Positions 24,701 through 32,832 of a stretch of DNA of 64,000 bases are shown here, one piece after another. Numbering within the stretch: the first letter of the stretch is position 1; each line of letters opens with the position of its first letter. Source of the stretch: Clostridiales bacterium. GTDB lineage: Bacteria > Bacillota > Clostridia > Christensenellales > Borkfalkiaceae. The translations under genes and the position numbers were made by a program. The notes beneath the pieces were generated by a model. The model saw nothing but the letters and a program-made list of their open reading frames with translations. It ran no database searches and was not told the origin of the DNA. The stretch spans positions 1 to 64,000 of the forward strand of contig SVIN01000008.1 of assembly GCA_015069495.1 (NCBI GenBank). Reading direction: 5' to 3'.

Positions 24701-26580
24701 TTCAAATCGTGCGTAGGTCCCCAAGAGGAGAATTCACTCATGAAAGGCCCTGCTTTCAAATTTTCGTCCAAACGAATCGTACCAACACGGTTCACCGCGC
24801 CCGCAACCATTGCGTTCCCTGCGTTCATGTTGATGGAAACAGAAGGTACGGGGTTTTCGATTTCACCGAGGTTCATACGGATAACACCCGCAACGTTGTT
24901 GTAAATAATAACACCCGCCGCACCCAACTGCATTGCGATTTCTACCTTTTCTTGGAAGGTGGAATCACCGCGCTTGATGAGGGCGATTCTGGGTTTCCCT
25001 TCTTCTTTCAAGAGCGCACGCACCTTCGAATCGTAGTCCGCCGCCTGACCGTTGCCGGGGATAACGACGTATTCAAATTCACTCTTACCAGGATATGCCT
25101 TTTGCAAATCTTTTACGAAGTCGAAAGGATTGCCGTCGATATCACGGGACTCTTCAAAAAAGACAAACGCTTTGTTTTCGGTATTTTCGTTGGCTACCAT
25201 GTAACTTGCCTTTTGACCATTTACACTGGCAACGGACAAGGATGCCGCAAAGGTCGAGGGCGAACCTACCGTACCCGAATCGGGATTGGAGGCAAGGTTG
25301 GTACCATACACACCGCCATAACCCGCACTGTAATCGTTACTTGCCGCACAGACAAGGCTGATGCCCGCTTCTTTGATGCTTTCGTAAACGCGGTTGAGCA
25401 TTTCACCTTCATCGTCGCCATCATTCGTGGTGGTGAAACCGCAAGACGTACCCAAACTCATGTTGATAACGTCTACGTTCAACATCACGCAATCGTCCAA
25501 TGCCGCCACGATATCGGGCGCAACTGCACCGCCAAGGTCGGGATCGTCCAAATCGTCGGTGAATACTTTACAAATCACCAACTGCGAATCGGGAACAACC
25601 CCTTTAAACGTTTTATCAATAGGGTTGCCGTCTTTGTCGGTATAACCGTTGGTATCGTAACCGCCGATGATACCCGCAACGTGCGTACCGTGGTTGGAAT
25701 ACGAGGGATATACGTCGGGATCGTCGTCTGCGTAGTCGTACGCAAAAGGTACTTTCGCGCTGACGTATACGTCCGAAACGTCCAAGGAACCCGAACGCTG
25801 TTCGGCAATCATGTCCTTATCGTTCAACACGTTCTTCACGTAATCTTTATCCCAAGCCGCGTTATTTCTACCATTATCGGTTGCAAAATCTTGGAAAGCG
25901 GGATGGGTGTAATCCAACCCCGTATCCAATACAGCCACAACCGTGCCTGCGCCGTATGCTTCATAACCATCGGAATTGTAAATACCCGTTTCGTATACGC
26001 TGGTTTCGTTGGTGACAACGTTGTCGCCGTCAGAAACCGTTTCCACCGTCTTCGGTTCTGCGTAAGCGGTAGTAATAACCACGCTTTCCACCCCTTTCAT
26101 CTTTTTGATGTCGGAAACGTATTTGGTATCGATTTCAATGGCAACACCGTTCAGGACGTTGCTGTAACGTCTTTCCAGTTTATACGAGATACCCTTTTTC
26201 TTCAACGCGCTTAAGAATGCGTCCTGTTCGTCCGCGATATCGGCCGAAGCAAGATTACCGCCCCAAGTGGACAAATAATCTAAGACGTTTTCACCATTCG
26301 CCCTATCTACCATATTTTTACCCGACAGCGTAACGATAACCGAGCGCGTTTCATACTTCGGCGCGGTATCTTCCGCTTTCATAACCGACGTATTTAAGTA
26401 GCTTTGCATCAACGCCGAGGTATCATATTGCCCCGTCACGTTTTTGAACGATACGTCCGTCGAGGTTATCGTGGTGGAATTCTTTCCGTCTGCATTTGCC
26501 AAAGCGCGTTCTAACACAATCGAAGACACCGACACTAAGGACAATACACCGCAAAGAATGCGTTTTAACGTTTTCTTCAT
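18769..26580 (-). CDS. Giant S8 subtilase with PA insert, Ig-like, zinc-ribbon and LRR regions and C-terminal membrane anchor
   Basis: 2603 residues. Sec signal peptide (1-30), I9-type propeptide (about 78-172) and S8 catalytic domain with Asp219 (V-L-D-T-G), His297 (H-G-T-H-V-A-G) and Ser654 (G-T-S-M-A-S-P). A protease-associated insert lies at about 465-610. Fn3-like regions follow, then two Big_2-type domains (about 1205-1385), a CPDCG/CPDCG zinc ribbon (about 1400-1440), BspA-type LRR_5 repeats (about 1445-2200), a helical part and a Big_3-like domain (about 2345-2430). The end is a Ser/Asp tether, Gly-Cys-Lys-Gly, one membrane helix, KKK and about 95 acidic residues made of 24-residue repeats, which would be cytoplasmic. 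A surface protease, probably auto-activated; substrate unknown. Confidence 0.93.
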   Translation of the reverse strand: MKKTLKRILCGVLSLVSVSSIVLERALANADGKNSTTITSTDVSFKNVTGQYDTSALMQSYLNTSVMKAEDTAPKYETRSVIVTLSGKNMVDRANGENVLDYLSTWGGNLASADIADEQDAFLSALKKKGISYKLERRYSNVLNGVAIEIDTKYVSDIKKMKGVESVVITTAYAEPKTVETVSDGDNVVTNETSVYETGIYNSDGYEAYGAGTVVAVLDTGLDYTHPAFQDFATDNGRNNAAWDKDYVKNVLNDKDMIAEQRSGSLDVSDVYVSAKVPFAYDYADDDPDVYPSYSNHGTHVAGIIGGYDTNGYTDKDGNPIDKTFKGVVPDSQLVICKVFTDDLDDPDLGGAVAPDIVAALDDCVMLNVDVINMSLGTSCGFTTTNDGDDEGEMLNRVYESIKEAGISLVCAASNDYSAGYGGVYGTNLASNPDSGTVGSPSTFAASLSVASVNGQKASYMVANENTENKAFVFFEESRDIDGNPFDFVKDLQKAYPGKSEFEYVVIPGNGQAADYDSKVRALLKEEGKPRIALIKRGDSTFQEKVEIAMQLGAAGVIIYNNVAGVIRMNLGEIENPVPSVSINMNAGNAMVAGAVNRVGTIRLDENLKAGPFMSEFSSWGPTHDLKLKPEITAHGGEITSTVPGGYGEQSGTSMASPNMAGFTALVRSYLKTDLGITDPVEINRLAMQMIMSTATTAYDQDGLPYSPRKQGAGIARMERVIGGTKAYLWTENAENDNRPKLELGDDDDKTGVYTMSFKVTNFGATELKFSTDQLIMTETLSSDKLTVSEQARMLDKAKTVWTVGGQQVSEITVGAETTVTVNVQITLDESEKKYIDDCFENGMYVEGFLKLNSATAGQCDLSIPFLAFYGDWEAAPMLDYTAFEVAQSKQDASVKEEDKIKASVWETLPYTSYYNETYILPMGGYVYLLPDDAEPMYVDEAKCSVSRYNIYYGNGNAENYTTSTAIKAVYAGLLRNARVVKYRLYSEETGELILEDVCNRIGKAYAGGGQGTPANVELELSPEAEGLMANGKYRMEFDFFMDTPAEGEKAKEENTYQFTFTVDYEAPILEDVRVRYYNYKDGKKEKQRIYLDVDVYDNHYAQALMLCYPQKDAQGDLSLMLATDYPTPIRNANPNGTTTVSIEITDIYEKYGSQFYLQVDDYAINSCLYQVDINAANRAPLKDVKDFTIVTDTDLTLDKNNYKLTVDQYEAYKVKLNFAGEGDASNFVWSSTNDCVAVKNGEIVGLKAGTAEVIVSTGKGTPKFIEVTVTDQKNTALVNVPSISFGVIKTNQDALAKATGMVKVNVGEEILLPVETDPWYHPMTDLRLVWNSTDPSVATVEDGKVTTLKKGTTSITASVERKKADGSWESTLYSTSVTLRVQNEFTVSNYTLSAYKGTGYNAWLCPDCGEAWAPSELKSAQAEGGTEFLINLCPDCGVECNKSTDILKIPTDMNIWYIGAEAFKENNNIKKIIIPKSVTQISEYAFMNCTALEEVYFVSLNHRENGGTVNQKIDWADISMIYEYAFYGCPNLKKLDFSNVKTVTVAHYAFADCTSLSEVVDMPSIGTMHHYAFANTALETVDLTGLYMSGNYVFAGCKNLSSVEIGKFTAIGNYMFQDCTALRDEIIICTTKVGAGAFLGCINLEGVKFDSGKTLAFEIGAEAFKNCGTNLKGANFTVNFNGENIRVIGDRAFAGSSLVALDALKGLEIWGTDIFAGTSITTIAINDDMDIENLRFAGVPFAGMTLVLETGSAKYVQENGVLYNANKTKLLHVNPTVTALTVEDTVTEIGAYAFAGSNVETVTLSANVTKIGAGAFEKSGLSSINFNGATLTEIPDNAFKSSRLSFVVLPESVTKIGAYAFAESALSNFTANGVTTIGNNAFENCTALRGDLTGGKYVLTLSETVKTLGNNVFRGCTDLTSVAMPAVESMGRYTFGDLKNLKEVTFADGAKTIGAYTFYNSGIETVTLGDGLTKIANGAFYGCADLTAVTLPETVVEIGEAAFQNCRDLTTVNVNQIVTFGAKAFYGTGIADLDLQSAKTIGEFAFGTQTGRMAYTEINIPVAESIGNFAFFGGSESEVVLPSTLTKIGYGAFANSKNLTTFTVENNAQYFVGNGVLYRVIDKDAGEYEVICYPAAYEAENKALTVKAGTLRVDSYAFYGLKNGVLEKVTLPYTLNTIGDSAFYASGIKEYTFESIQAPTLEAVYRQEIADKIEGIVTELNGAAYYKGYYNTNFETEVYNFTKYVRETSTLTMNYPSNGNGYDNHIYELYFSTRNAIGILAEDDTRTCIDIIDSLPSVTDINAWAQLDKTDANKAMVEEWSEKVKTARLYLNNAKNKEGQIDFITDARVATLESVENALRSVKDYFGIKVKLVELRVASNSAHKSEYKEGDTFDMTGLVVEMIYDDYSVQTASGSQLSLKTTNALSSLTRYVVVTCNGKDVRVSVTVEKTVVDTPDAEDSASDSVEDSADSSADSSSDVTESGCKGIGIVIAVILVLVAGGAAFAVLYWKKKTENKAETQVIEVKKSNEEAEEIEVELTETETQEIEAEEGNEETEEIVAEPAETETQEIETEESNEESQEPEAESTETEPQENEEQGDEEK
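18840..18995. repeat. 72-bp coding repeat in the acidic tail
   Basis: gatttcctgcgtttcagtttc recurs at 18868 and 18940 (72 bp, 24 codons), with partial copies on both sides. It encodes the Glu/Thr-rich cytoplasmic tail of the protease. Confidence 0.85.
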
Positions 26581-26670
26581 AAATCCTCCTGAACCATTAG
26601 GTTCTTTCTTCCTAGATAGGGCTTACGAAAATATTTTTTCGACTTTTCGCCCAATTTTCCATTCTATCAT

Positions 26671-26699
26671 ATTGTACACGGAAATCGAACTTTTGTCAA
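26671..26699 (-). promoter_or_regulatory. Promoter of the giant protease gene
   Basis: Minus strand TTGACA (26699-26694), 17 bp, TACAAT (26676-26671), about 90 bases before the ATG, which has GGAGG upstream. Confidence 0.85.
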
Positions 26700-26777
26700 G
26701 GTTTTTCACGCGCATATACGCGCGCGAATGCATTTTTTTGTGAAAGTTTTGTGATTTAACAATTTTTACATGAAACA

Positions 26778-26797
26778 CGACCCGTCGAAACGGGTCG
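26778..26797 (-). terminator. Hairpin/terminator after the GH2 gene
   Basis: CGACCCGT-TTCG-ACGGGTCG, a perfect 8-bp stem with a stable tetraloop 12 bases past the GH2 stop. Only a short T-tract follows (TGTTTC). Confidence 0.7.
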
Positions 26798-26809
26798 CAA
26801 TTGAATCGA

Positions 26810-28546
26810 TTATTCAAATATTTTCGTCCACTCATCCGCCAAGCGGTCGTTGATGGCGCGCATGGTTTTTACGGGTACTTTCACCACGGCGCGGTCGTAG
26901 GTTACCAAACCGTTGATTTCCTCTTCCACGTCCGATACCTGCGTGTAGATGCACCCGCACAGCCCTTTCCTCAAAAGAGGCATCAATTTTTTCAGGTATA
27001 ATTTCTCCAGCGCATCCGTCAAAGATTCTTGCGTTTTGAACTTCTTATAACCAAATTCTTTGTCTTCATCAAATACATGCCCCTCTGTTTTCATCGAATA
27101 TCCGCCAAATTCACTCAACACCACAGGACGGGGATCGGAAGGAACTTTTAAGGGCGTATAATAGGTGTGCAAGCTTTTCAACTCCGTTTTGCCCACACCT
27201 TGGTCGTGCCAACCGCTGACCGTATCAATGATACGCGTATGATCGCGTTCGTAGATAAAATCGTTCATCTGCGCAGAATCAAATTGCCCCCAACCCTCAT
27301 TGAACGGCACCCATACACCGATACATGGACAGTTGTACAATTGCGCCAAAGTTTCCTGGGACGCGTGCATGAACTCGTACCTGCCCCCCTCGTTTTCACG
27401 CGCGAAGTATTTATAATCATCATCACGGTGATGAAAACCAAGGAAAGGAAACGCAGCAATATGAGTAAATTTATACTCACCGCCGCCGTTGACAAAATCC
27501 TGCCAAACCACCAAACCAAGCTTATCACAATGATGATACCAACGCATCGGTTCTAACTTGATATGCTTACGCACTGTGTTAAAACCCATCTCCTTAAGCA
27601 TCGTCAATTCATCCAACGCCGCGGCGTCACAAGGATAGGTCAACATGCCGTCCGACCAATACCCTTGGTCAAGTACCCCGTTGAAGAAATACGGCTTACC
27701 GTTTAAGGTCAAACGCATCACCCCTTTTTCGTCTTTCATGCGCCCGAACGAACGCATCGCGAAATAGGATTGTACTTCATCCCCCGCTTCATTGCGCAAG
27801 ATAAAGGGGTAGAGTTTCGGGTTTTCAGGCGACCACAATTCAAAATCGTAAGATAGCGTAATCCCGCCTTGGAAGTTTTCACAATGGATAACGTTTTCGC
27901 CGTCGTAAAGGGTAATTTCCGCCCTTTCTGCGCGCGCAAGGTCTATGCGCACCGTTTTCTCGCGCACGTTGGGTGTAATGCGGAAATCAGGAATGGATGG
28001 CGTGGGCATACTTTCCAGCCATACAGTCTGCCAAATACCGCTTTGCGGAGTATACCAAATCCCGCCTCGTTTATCGCTCTGTTTCCCGCGTGCCCCGCCG
28101 TTACGCGTTGCCTCGTCCGTACAAACAACCGTCAAGATATTTTCACCCTCGCGGATATAATCGCTGACGTTGATGGTAAAAGCGGTGAACCCGCCCACGT
28201 GTCCGCCTACTTTTTCACCGTTTAGATACACTTTGCATTCGCTGTCCACTGCGCCAAAATGTAACAGCGTACAACCAAGCAATAAATTCTTTTCAACACA
28301 CACCTTACGAGTGTAAACAATTTTTTCTCCCCTGTACAAACAGAAATCTTCCGCGATTCCGCTGTTGAGGGTTTCGGGGGAAAATGGCACCAAAATTTTA
28401 CCATCATAAGATTTTTCGCCTTGGGCGTTTTCCTTGTAAAAATCCCACTCACCGTTCAAACACAGCCAGTTTTTCCGCATCGCCTGCGGATGGGGATGTT
28501 CGTTATGCGGAATCTCACCTATATTATATCTCGTCTTCAATCTCAT
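26810..28546 (-). CDS. Glycoside hydrolase family 2 enzyme (beta-galactosidase/glucuronidase type)
   Basis: 578 residues, a compact GH2 without C-terminal extensions. Sugar-binding jelly roll (about 25-180), Ig-like domain (185-270) and TIM barrel (275-570). Acid/base Glu417 sits in P-F-N-E-G-W-G, nucleophile Glu479 in L-S-E-F-G-G. No signal peptide, so cytoplasmic. Retaining hydrolysis of a terminal beta-linked sugar is established for the family; the exact sugar cannot be read from sequence. Its start overlaps the end of the upstream MFS transporter gene by 23 bp, so the transporter probably supplies its substrate. Confidence 0.93.
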   Translation of the reverse strand: MRLKTRYNIGEIPHNEHPHPQAMRKNWLCLNGEWDFYKENAQGEKSYDGKILVPFSPETLNSGIAEDFCLYRGEKIVYTRKVCVEKNLLLGCTLLHFGAVDSECKVYLNGEKVGGHVGGFTAFTINVSDYIREGENILTVVCTDEATRNGGARGKQSDKRGGIWYTPQSGIWQTVWLESMPTPSIPDFRITPNVREKTVRIDLARAERAEITLYDGENVIHCENFQGGITLSYDFELWSPENPKLYPFILRNEAGDEVQSYFAMRSFGRMKDEKGVMRLTLNGKPYFFNGVLDQGYWSDGMLTYPCDAAALDELTMLKEMGFNTVRKHIKLEPMRWYHHCDKLGLVVWQDFVNGGGEYKFTHIAAFPFLGFHHRDDDYKYFARENEGGRYEFMHASQETLAQLYNCPCIGVWVPFNEGWGQFDSAQMNDFIYERDHTRIIDTVSGWHDQGVGKTELKSLHTYYTPLKVPSDPRPVVLSEFGGYSMKTEGHVFDEDKEFGYKKFKTQESLTDALEKLYLKKLMPLLRKGLCGCIYTQVSDVEEEINGLVTYDRAVVKVPVKTMRAINDRLADEWTKIFE

Positions 28547-29882
28547 ATTCTTCTTCCTTATTCTTTCTGACTTTCACCAACAGAGGGATAATTGCATACA
28601 TCAACAGCACGGCAATTGCGCCCGCCAAGAAGATTTCAGGTGCGGGGATATAGCTGGTCGTCATCGCGTCCGCGCCTGCATTTTCCAATAGATTGCCTGC
28701 CATTTTGTTGATACCGTTGCCAATCATCGGACCAATCAACATGGGCAATAATACACTGAAAATCATACGCACGCCCTGCAATTTACCTGCATCGCTTTCG
28801 GGGGTATAATCACGCACCAACGCCCCCGTGAGCGCCGCCACCAAGATATACCCAGAAATCATAATAAACCCAAAGAAACCAAATACAATCATGGTCGCAA
28901 TTTTACTCTCAAAGTGGGAAACATACATTCCTGCCAAGCCGACCGCCAAAATTCCCGTCGCGATATACAGCAATTTCGCCTTGTCGATTTGGTCTGTTTT
29001 CGCACCAAAAATAAGGTTTAATACCGCACCAAGACCAATCGCCAACCCAAATACAATACTGTAATCCAACACTTCAAACTTCAAATAAGTCTTCATGTAA
29101 ATAATCATATAGGGCATGAAAATTTGACATGCGATACCGTATACACCCACTAAGCAAAGGGTTAAATACAAGGGTTTGTTCCCCCTAATAACGCTAGGTT
29201 TAAAGCCGTACGTAATATCCTTTAAAGTACCCTTTTTCTGCAAGTTAGGGCTGTCTTTAATCATAAATAAACCCGCAACCCCGCAAAGGGTAATCACCCC
29301 GCCAAGCACGCAAAACAGCGCGGGATAATCCATCATTTCTACCAAGATACCAAACCCGCCCGCAACAATCAACATAGCGATGAGAGGCATCACGGATAAA
29401 ACCCCTTCCACTTTACCGCGGAAACTTTCCTCGGTGTTGTCCGTTACCCAAGCGTTAAACGCCGCATCGTTGGCGGTAGAACCGAACAAGGTCATTATGC
29501 AATCCCCTACGACTACCAACGCCAAAGCGACCGCTGTTGCCTTTGCCATATCTTTGATGTTGAAAAGTTTCATCATATTATTTTCGGATATCATCCCGAA
29601 TAACGCCACGGTCACACCCCAAATGATATAACCGTAGGCGATAAAACTTCGCCGATTGCCCGCTTTGTCGGACAGCGTACCCGCAATCAAAGTGGTCAAG
29701 GTTGCCGCAATCCCCGACAGTTGCACCATCAAGGTAACCACGTCCAAGTTTTCATCAATCGTTTCGTAGACGAATAAGTTAAAATACATATTTTCCACAG
29801 CCCAGGCGATTTGACCAATCAACCCGAACAATGCCAATATCCACCAATTTTGCCGTCCGAAACTCTTCGTTTGTGTCGTCAT
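28524..29882 (-). CDS. MFS sugar transporter
   Basis: 452 residues from ATG 29882, chosen for AAAAGGAGA 8 bases upstream; an in-frame extension to 29981 lacks a ribosome site and crosses the promoter. Twelve hydrophobic segments, with loop motif G-T-L-S-D-K-A-G-N-R-R between helices 2 and 3, typical of major facilitator proteins. It resembles the branch often found with glycosidases (GPH/SLC45-like). Translationally coupled to the GH2 enzyme. The imported sugar is presumably a beta-glycoside or short oligosaccharide (inference). Confidence 0.92.
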   Translation of the reverse strand: MTTQTKSFGRQNWWILALFGLIGQIAWAVENMYFNLFVYETIDENLDVVTLMVQLSGIAATLTTLIAGTLSDKAGNRRSFIAYGYIIWGVTVALFGMISENNMMKLFNIKDMAKATAVALALVVVGDCIMTLFGSTANDAAFNAWVTDNTEESFRGKVEGVLSVMPLIAMLIVAGGFGILVEMMDYPALFCVLGGVITLCGVAGLFMIKDSPNLQKKGTLKDITYGFKPSVIRGNKPLYLTLCLVGVYGIACQIFMPYMIIYMKTYLKFEVLDYSIVFGLAIGLGAVLNLIFGAKTDQIDKAKLLYIATGILAVGLAGMYVSHFESKIATMIVFGFFGFIMISGYILVAALTGALVRDYTPESDAGKLQGVRMIFSVLLPMLIGPMIGNGINKMAGNLLENAGADAMTTSYIPAPEIFLAGAIAVLLMYAIIPLLVKVRKNKEEEYEIEDEI

Positions 29883-29909
29883 AATATTTCTCCTTTTGTT
29901 GTCCAAAGT

Positions 29910-29938
29910 ATTATAACACATAACAACGCGTTTGTATA
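29910..29938 (-). promoter_or_regulatory. Promoter of the MFS-GH2 operon
   Basis: Minus strand TATACA (29938-29933), 17 bp, TATAAT (29915-29910). The -35 is weak (4/6), consistent with regulated expression. Confidence 0.6.
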
Positions 29939-30011
29939 TACTTTTCAGAAAATTTCTTGTGAAAATATATTTTTTGTGCAATGCCCCCTACCATGTACGC
30001 ATTGAATGAAA

Positions 30012-30038
30012 AAATCCTCGATTTTCATCGAGGATTTT
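30012..30038. terminator. Terminator after the InlB-repeat protein gene
   Basis: AAATCCTCGAT-TTTC-ATCGAGGATTT, a near-perfect stem 20 bases past the stop at 30059, with A/T tracts on both sides. Confidence 0.88.
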
Positions 30039-30058
30039 GCTTTATTGATATCGGGAAA

Positions 30059-32461
30059 TTAGTCTTCCTTTTTCTTCAAAACTGCAACAGCTGCAACGCC
30101 AAGCGCCGTAAGTGTGCAAGCGATACCGCCTACTACGCTGCCGCAACCGCCTTTTTCTTCTGCCGAACTGCTATCTTCCACAGTAGAATCCGTCGTGCTG
30201 TCTGCCGTCGAATCCGTCGAACTATCAGGCGTTGTCGTAGGTTCTTCTGCTTCCGTATACACAGCAGTCAACGTAACGTCTTCCAATTTCAATCTGTCAA
30301 CCGTCTTGTTCCACGTACCCGTGTAACCTTCCTTTTCGGGAACTGCGGGCAATACGAGGCTGCCGATTGTTGCCTTGGTAAAGGTGATGGGCGCAACGCC
30401 GATATCTTCACCGTTTTCACCAACGAAAGTGATGGTGAATACTACCTTCACCGTTTCTACCGTAAAGGTATAATTTTGCATCTGGAATACGTTAGGTACA
30501 CGTTCCTTAAAAGCATAACCTTCGGTTGCGGTTTCTTCGGGCAAGCATGCATTCAAAACGTCTACCATTTCATCTGCCGAGTAAAGCACACCGTTTTCAA
30601 CGTCTTTCATCATACCGAATACCAACGTTTCTTCCGTACCATCCAAGTGTTTAACCGTTACCGTGTAAGGAACGGGTTTCCAGCTTGCGTACAAGGTCAA
30701 TACAGATTCGGGCATCGTTGCGGGAGCGGGGTTACCGTCTGCGTCTACCCAACCTGCGAAAATCAAGCTTTCAGCTTCAGGCGTAGGCAAGCTATCCAAT
30801 GCATTGCCAGCCTTTACCGACATTTCATTGAACTTCGTATTGCCAACCATAAGATTCAAGGTATAACCAACTGCGTATACTTCTGCAGTTACGTCTTCCG
30901 CCAACACTTTACCGTTTACCTTATCGCTTGCAGAAATGTCCGCTTTGATGGTCAAAGTAATGGTGTCGCCAAAATTCGAACAAAGCGAGTTTACGTAATT
31001 CTTGTGGATGTACAAAATTAAGGTATTGCCTCTCACTTCCAGCAACGTAGGATTCTTGAATACGTCATTGCCATTCTGTTGGGTGTCATTTTCCTTCATA
31101 GGGGACGTGCTGTATTCATAATCCGTATCGTCTACTGTGGTATTGATTTCATACAAGGATTTGCCGTTGAGCAAGATACTCTTTCTAACAAGGTCTCTCG
31201 AACCGAAGTCAAAATAAGCAAGGTCGAATGCGTCGGGATTCGTTTGTCCCTCGGGAATCAGAGGATTCAATTGCCAAGCGTCGGACGTGATATCGATACG
31301 ATACAATTCTTTTTTATCACCTGCTTCCATTGCCCATCCTACGTTTACGTCCGATGCATACATCAAAGTTTCAGGGTTCGCAAACGCACCGCTGGGTTGA
31401 CGGGTAAAGGTTACGTCTTCCGTCGTCTGATATACGGTATCTGCTTTACCGTATGCAGGGAATTGACAGCCCGCCAAGATGGTTACTTCTTGTACGGAGT
31501 CAATCAAACCTTGTGCTTTCATCCATTCGGGCCAACGTGTACCAAAAGGCACGCCCCATGCATTGTAGTATACTTCGCCTTGACCGCCTTGCTTCATCAA
31601 AGCACCAAGCTTTTGACCGTCAACCAAAATATAATCGTAGTAATTAATGGAAGCAAGAAATGCCTTATCAACAGCCGTTGTTGCAGGAGCCATTTCATAG
31701 TTAGAGAAGAGGAAGCCCAAAGACTTATCCTCCTGACCGTACTTACCATCGATACCCGTAACCGACGTTTCGATCACCGTCTTTTCGCCTACCACTTTTG
31801 CGCCGCCATACGAGTTTTGCATCCACTTGATATCTTGAGAAATTCCCCAAGTATCCGTACCGTTCGTGATTGTCAAGTCCTTCGACAATTCAATCGACGT
31901 TACTTCGGAAAGGTAAGAAGTAGGGATGTACATATCGATTGCGTTACCATTTGCAGCAGCATGACACGTGAAGTTCACGAAGATAGGAGCATAACAAGTC
32001 GCTTTATTACCCGCGGTTTCATCTGCGATGTTGGGTTGCATGATACGTTGACCTTCCAAAAGCCCATCAGCCGACATGCCCGTCCAAGAAATTTTCTTTT
32101 CACCACCATTTGCAAGCATTTCAGCGTATTCCTCACGGTGCTGAGCAACCGTTTTACCGTTTACCTTAATATAGTCAAGCAAGTAAGCATTTGCATTTTC
32201 ATTTGCGCATTTACCACCGCTCGTCCAAGCGTTCGTTTTGTCGCCGCCTACCCAAAAACGGTACAATCCAGCTTCCTTATAATCGCCAACCGTACCCCAA
32301 TCCGCTGAAGAAATCGTTTCCGTCATATCGATGGTATAAGTAGCCGCATCTGCCATGATGACCGACTGATTATCCAATACGTTGTACGTACCCGCGCCGA
32401 TTGTGAATGCAAGCGCCGCGCCAAAAGCTACGCCTACGATTCTTTTCGTCATTTTTTTCAT
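30059..32461 (-). CDS. Adhesin-like surface protein with InlB-type repeat and Cys/KKK C-terminus
   Basis: 800 residues. Sec signal peptide (about 1-39, ending A-D-A), then about 500 residues of beta-rich sequence with three similar segments. An InlB/Listeria-Bacteroides-type repeat (about 545-600, F-A-G-W-V-D..G..L-Y-A-S-W) and a beta domain follow, then a Thr/Ser/Asp tether. The end is K-G-G-C-G-S, a Gly/Ala-rich hydrophobic helix with L-T-A-L-G, and K-K-K-E-D. It is probably membrane anchored with the main body outside. The signal peptide shares the Y-N-V pattern with the next gene. Ligand unknown. Confidence 0.87.
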   Translation of the reverse strand: MKKMTKRIVGVAFGAALAFTIGAGTYNVLDNQSVIMADAATYTIDMTETISSADWGTVGDYKEAGLYRFWVGGDKTNAWTSGGKCANENANAYLLDYIKVNGKTVAQHREEYAEMLANGGEKKISWTGMSADGLLEGQRIMQPNIADETAGNKATCYAPIFVNFTCHAAANGNAIDMYIPTSYLSEVTSIELSKDLTITNGTDTWGISQDIKWMQNSYGGAKVVGEKTVIETSVTGIDGKYGQEDKSLGFLFSNYEMAPATTAVDKAFLASINYYDYILVDGQKLGALMKQGGQGEVYYNAWGVPFGTRWPEWMKAQGLIDSVQEVTILAGCQFPAYGKADTVYQTTEDVTFTRQPSGAFANPETLMYASDVNVGWAMEAGDKKELYRIDITSDAWQLNPLIPEGQTNPDAFDLAYFDFGSRDLVRKSILLNGKSLYEINTTVDDTDYEYSTSPMKENDTQQNGNDVFKNPTLLEVRGNTLILYIHKNYVNSLCSNFGDTITLTIKADISASDKVNGKVLAEDVTAEVYAVGYTLNLMVGNTKFNEMSVKAGNALDSLPTPEAESLIFAGWVDADGNPAPATMPESVLTLYASWKPVPYTVTVKHLDGTEETLVFGMMKDVENGVLYSADEMVDVLNACLPEETATEGYAFKERVPNVFQMQNYTFTVETVKVVFTITFVGENGEDIGVAPITFTKATIGSLVLPAVPEKEGYTGTWNKTVDRLKLEDVTLTAVYTEAEEPTTTPDSSTDSTADSTTDSTVEDSSSAEEKGGCGSVVGGIACTLTALGVAAVAVLKKKED

Positions 32462-32525
32462 AATTTGCCTCCTGATGTTTTCTCAATATTTTTTTGCGGA
32501 AAAACCACAATATATTCCGTATATT

Positions 32526-32554
32526 ATTATACAATAAATTTTTCTATCTGTAAA
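32526..32554 (-). promoter_or_regulatory. Promoter of the 800-residue surface protein gene
   Basis: Minus strand TTTACA (32554-32549), 17 bp, TATAAT (32531-32526). The remaining gap 32462-32832 otherwise holds only the downstream gene's terminator. Confidence 0.75.
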
Positions 32555-32765
32555 GATAGTTTTTAAGTTTTTTTTATGGAAAACGTTTCAAATTTTACGC
32601 ACTTCATGTCATTTTTATCTTAACGCACGTTTCCATTGTCGTTTGCGCGCGCTTTTTTGTACCGTTGCCGACTTACTCTACCCCACCTCTAGTGCGTTAG
32701 GGGCGCATCCCCATGAAGATTTATCACTTCGTTCCAGAGTAACCTTAATGATAGGTAAATGATCG

Positions 32766-32797
32766 AAAAATAGAGCGCCTCTATGCAAGAGGCGCTC
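32766..32797 (-). terminator. Terminator of the OB-fold/PD-repeat protein gene
   Basis: Minus strand GAGCGCCTCT-TGCAT-AGAGGCGCTC, 10-bp perfect stem, then TATTTTT. Confidence 0.92.
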
Positions 32798-32832
32798 CAC
32801 CTTTTTAGATAAACTTGTCTTGTGAAACGAAA

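Noticed and set aside
19330-26214. Several long plus-strand frames (200-500 codons) opposite the protease gene
   Set aside because: Arg/His/Val-rich composition typical of antisense shadows; the minus frame has intact catalytic motifs and full-length continuity.
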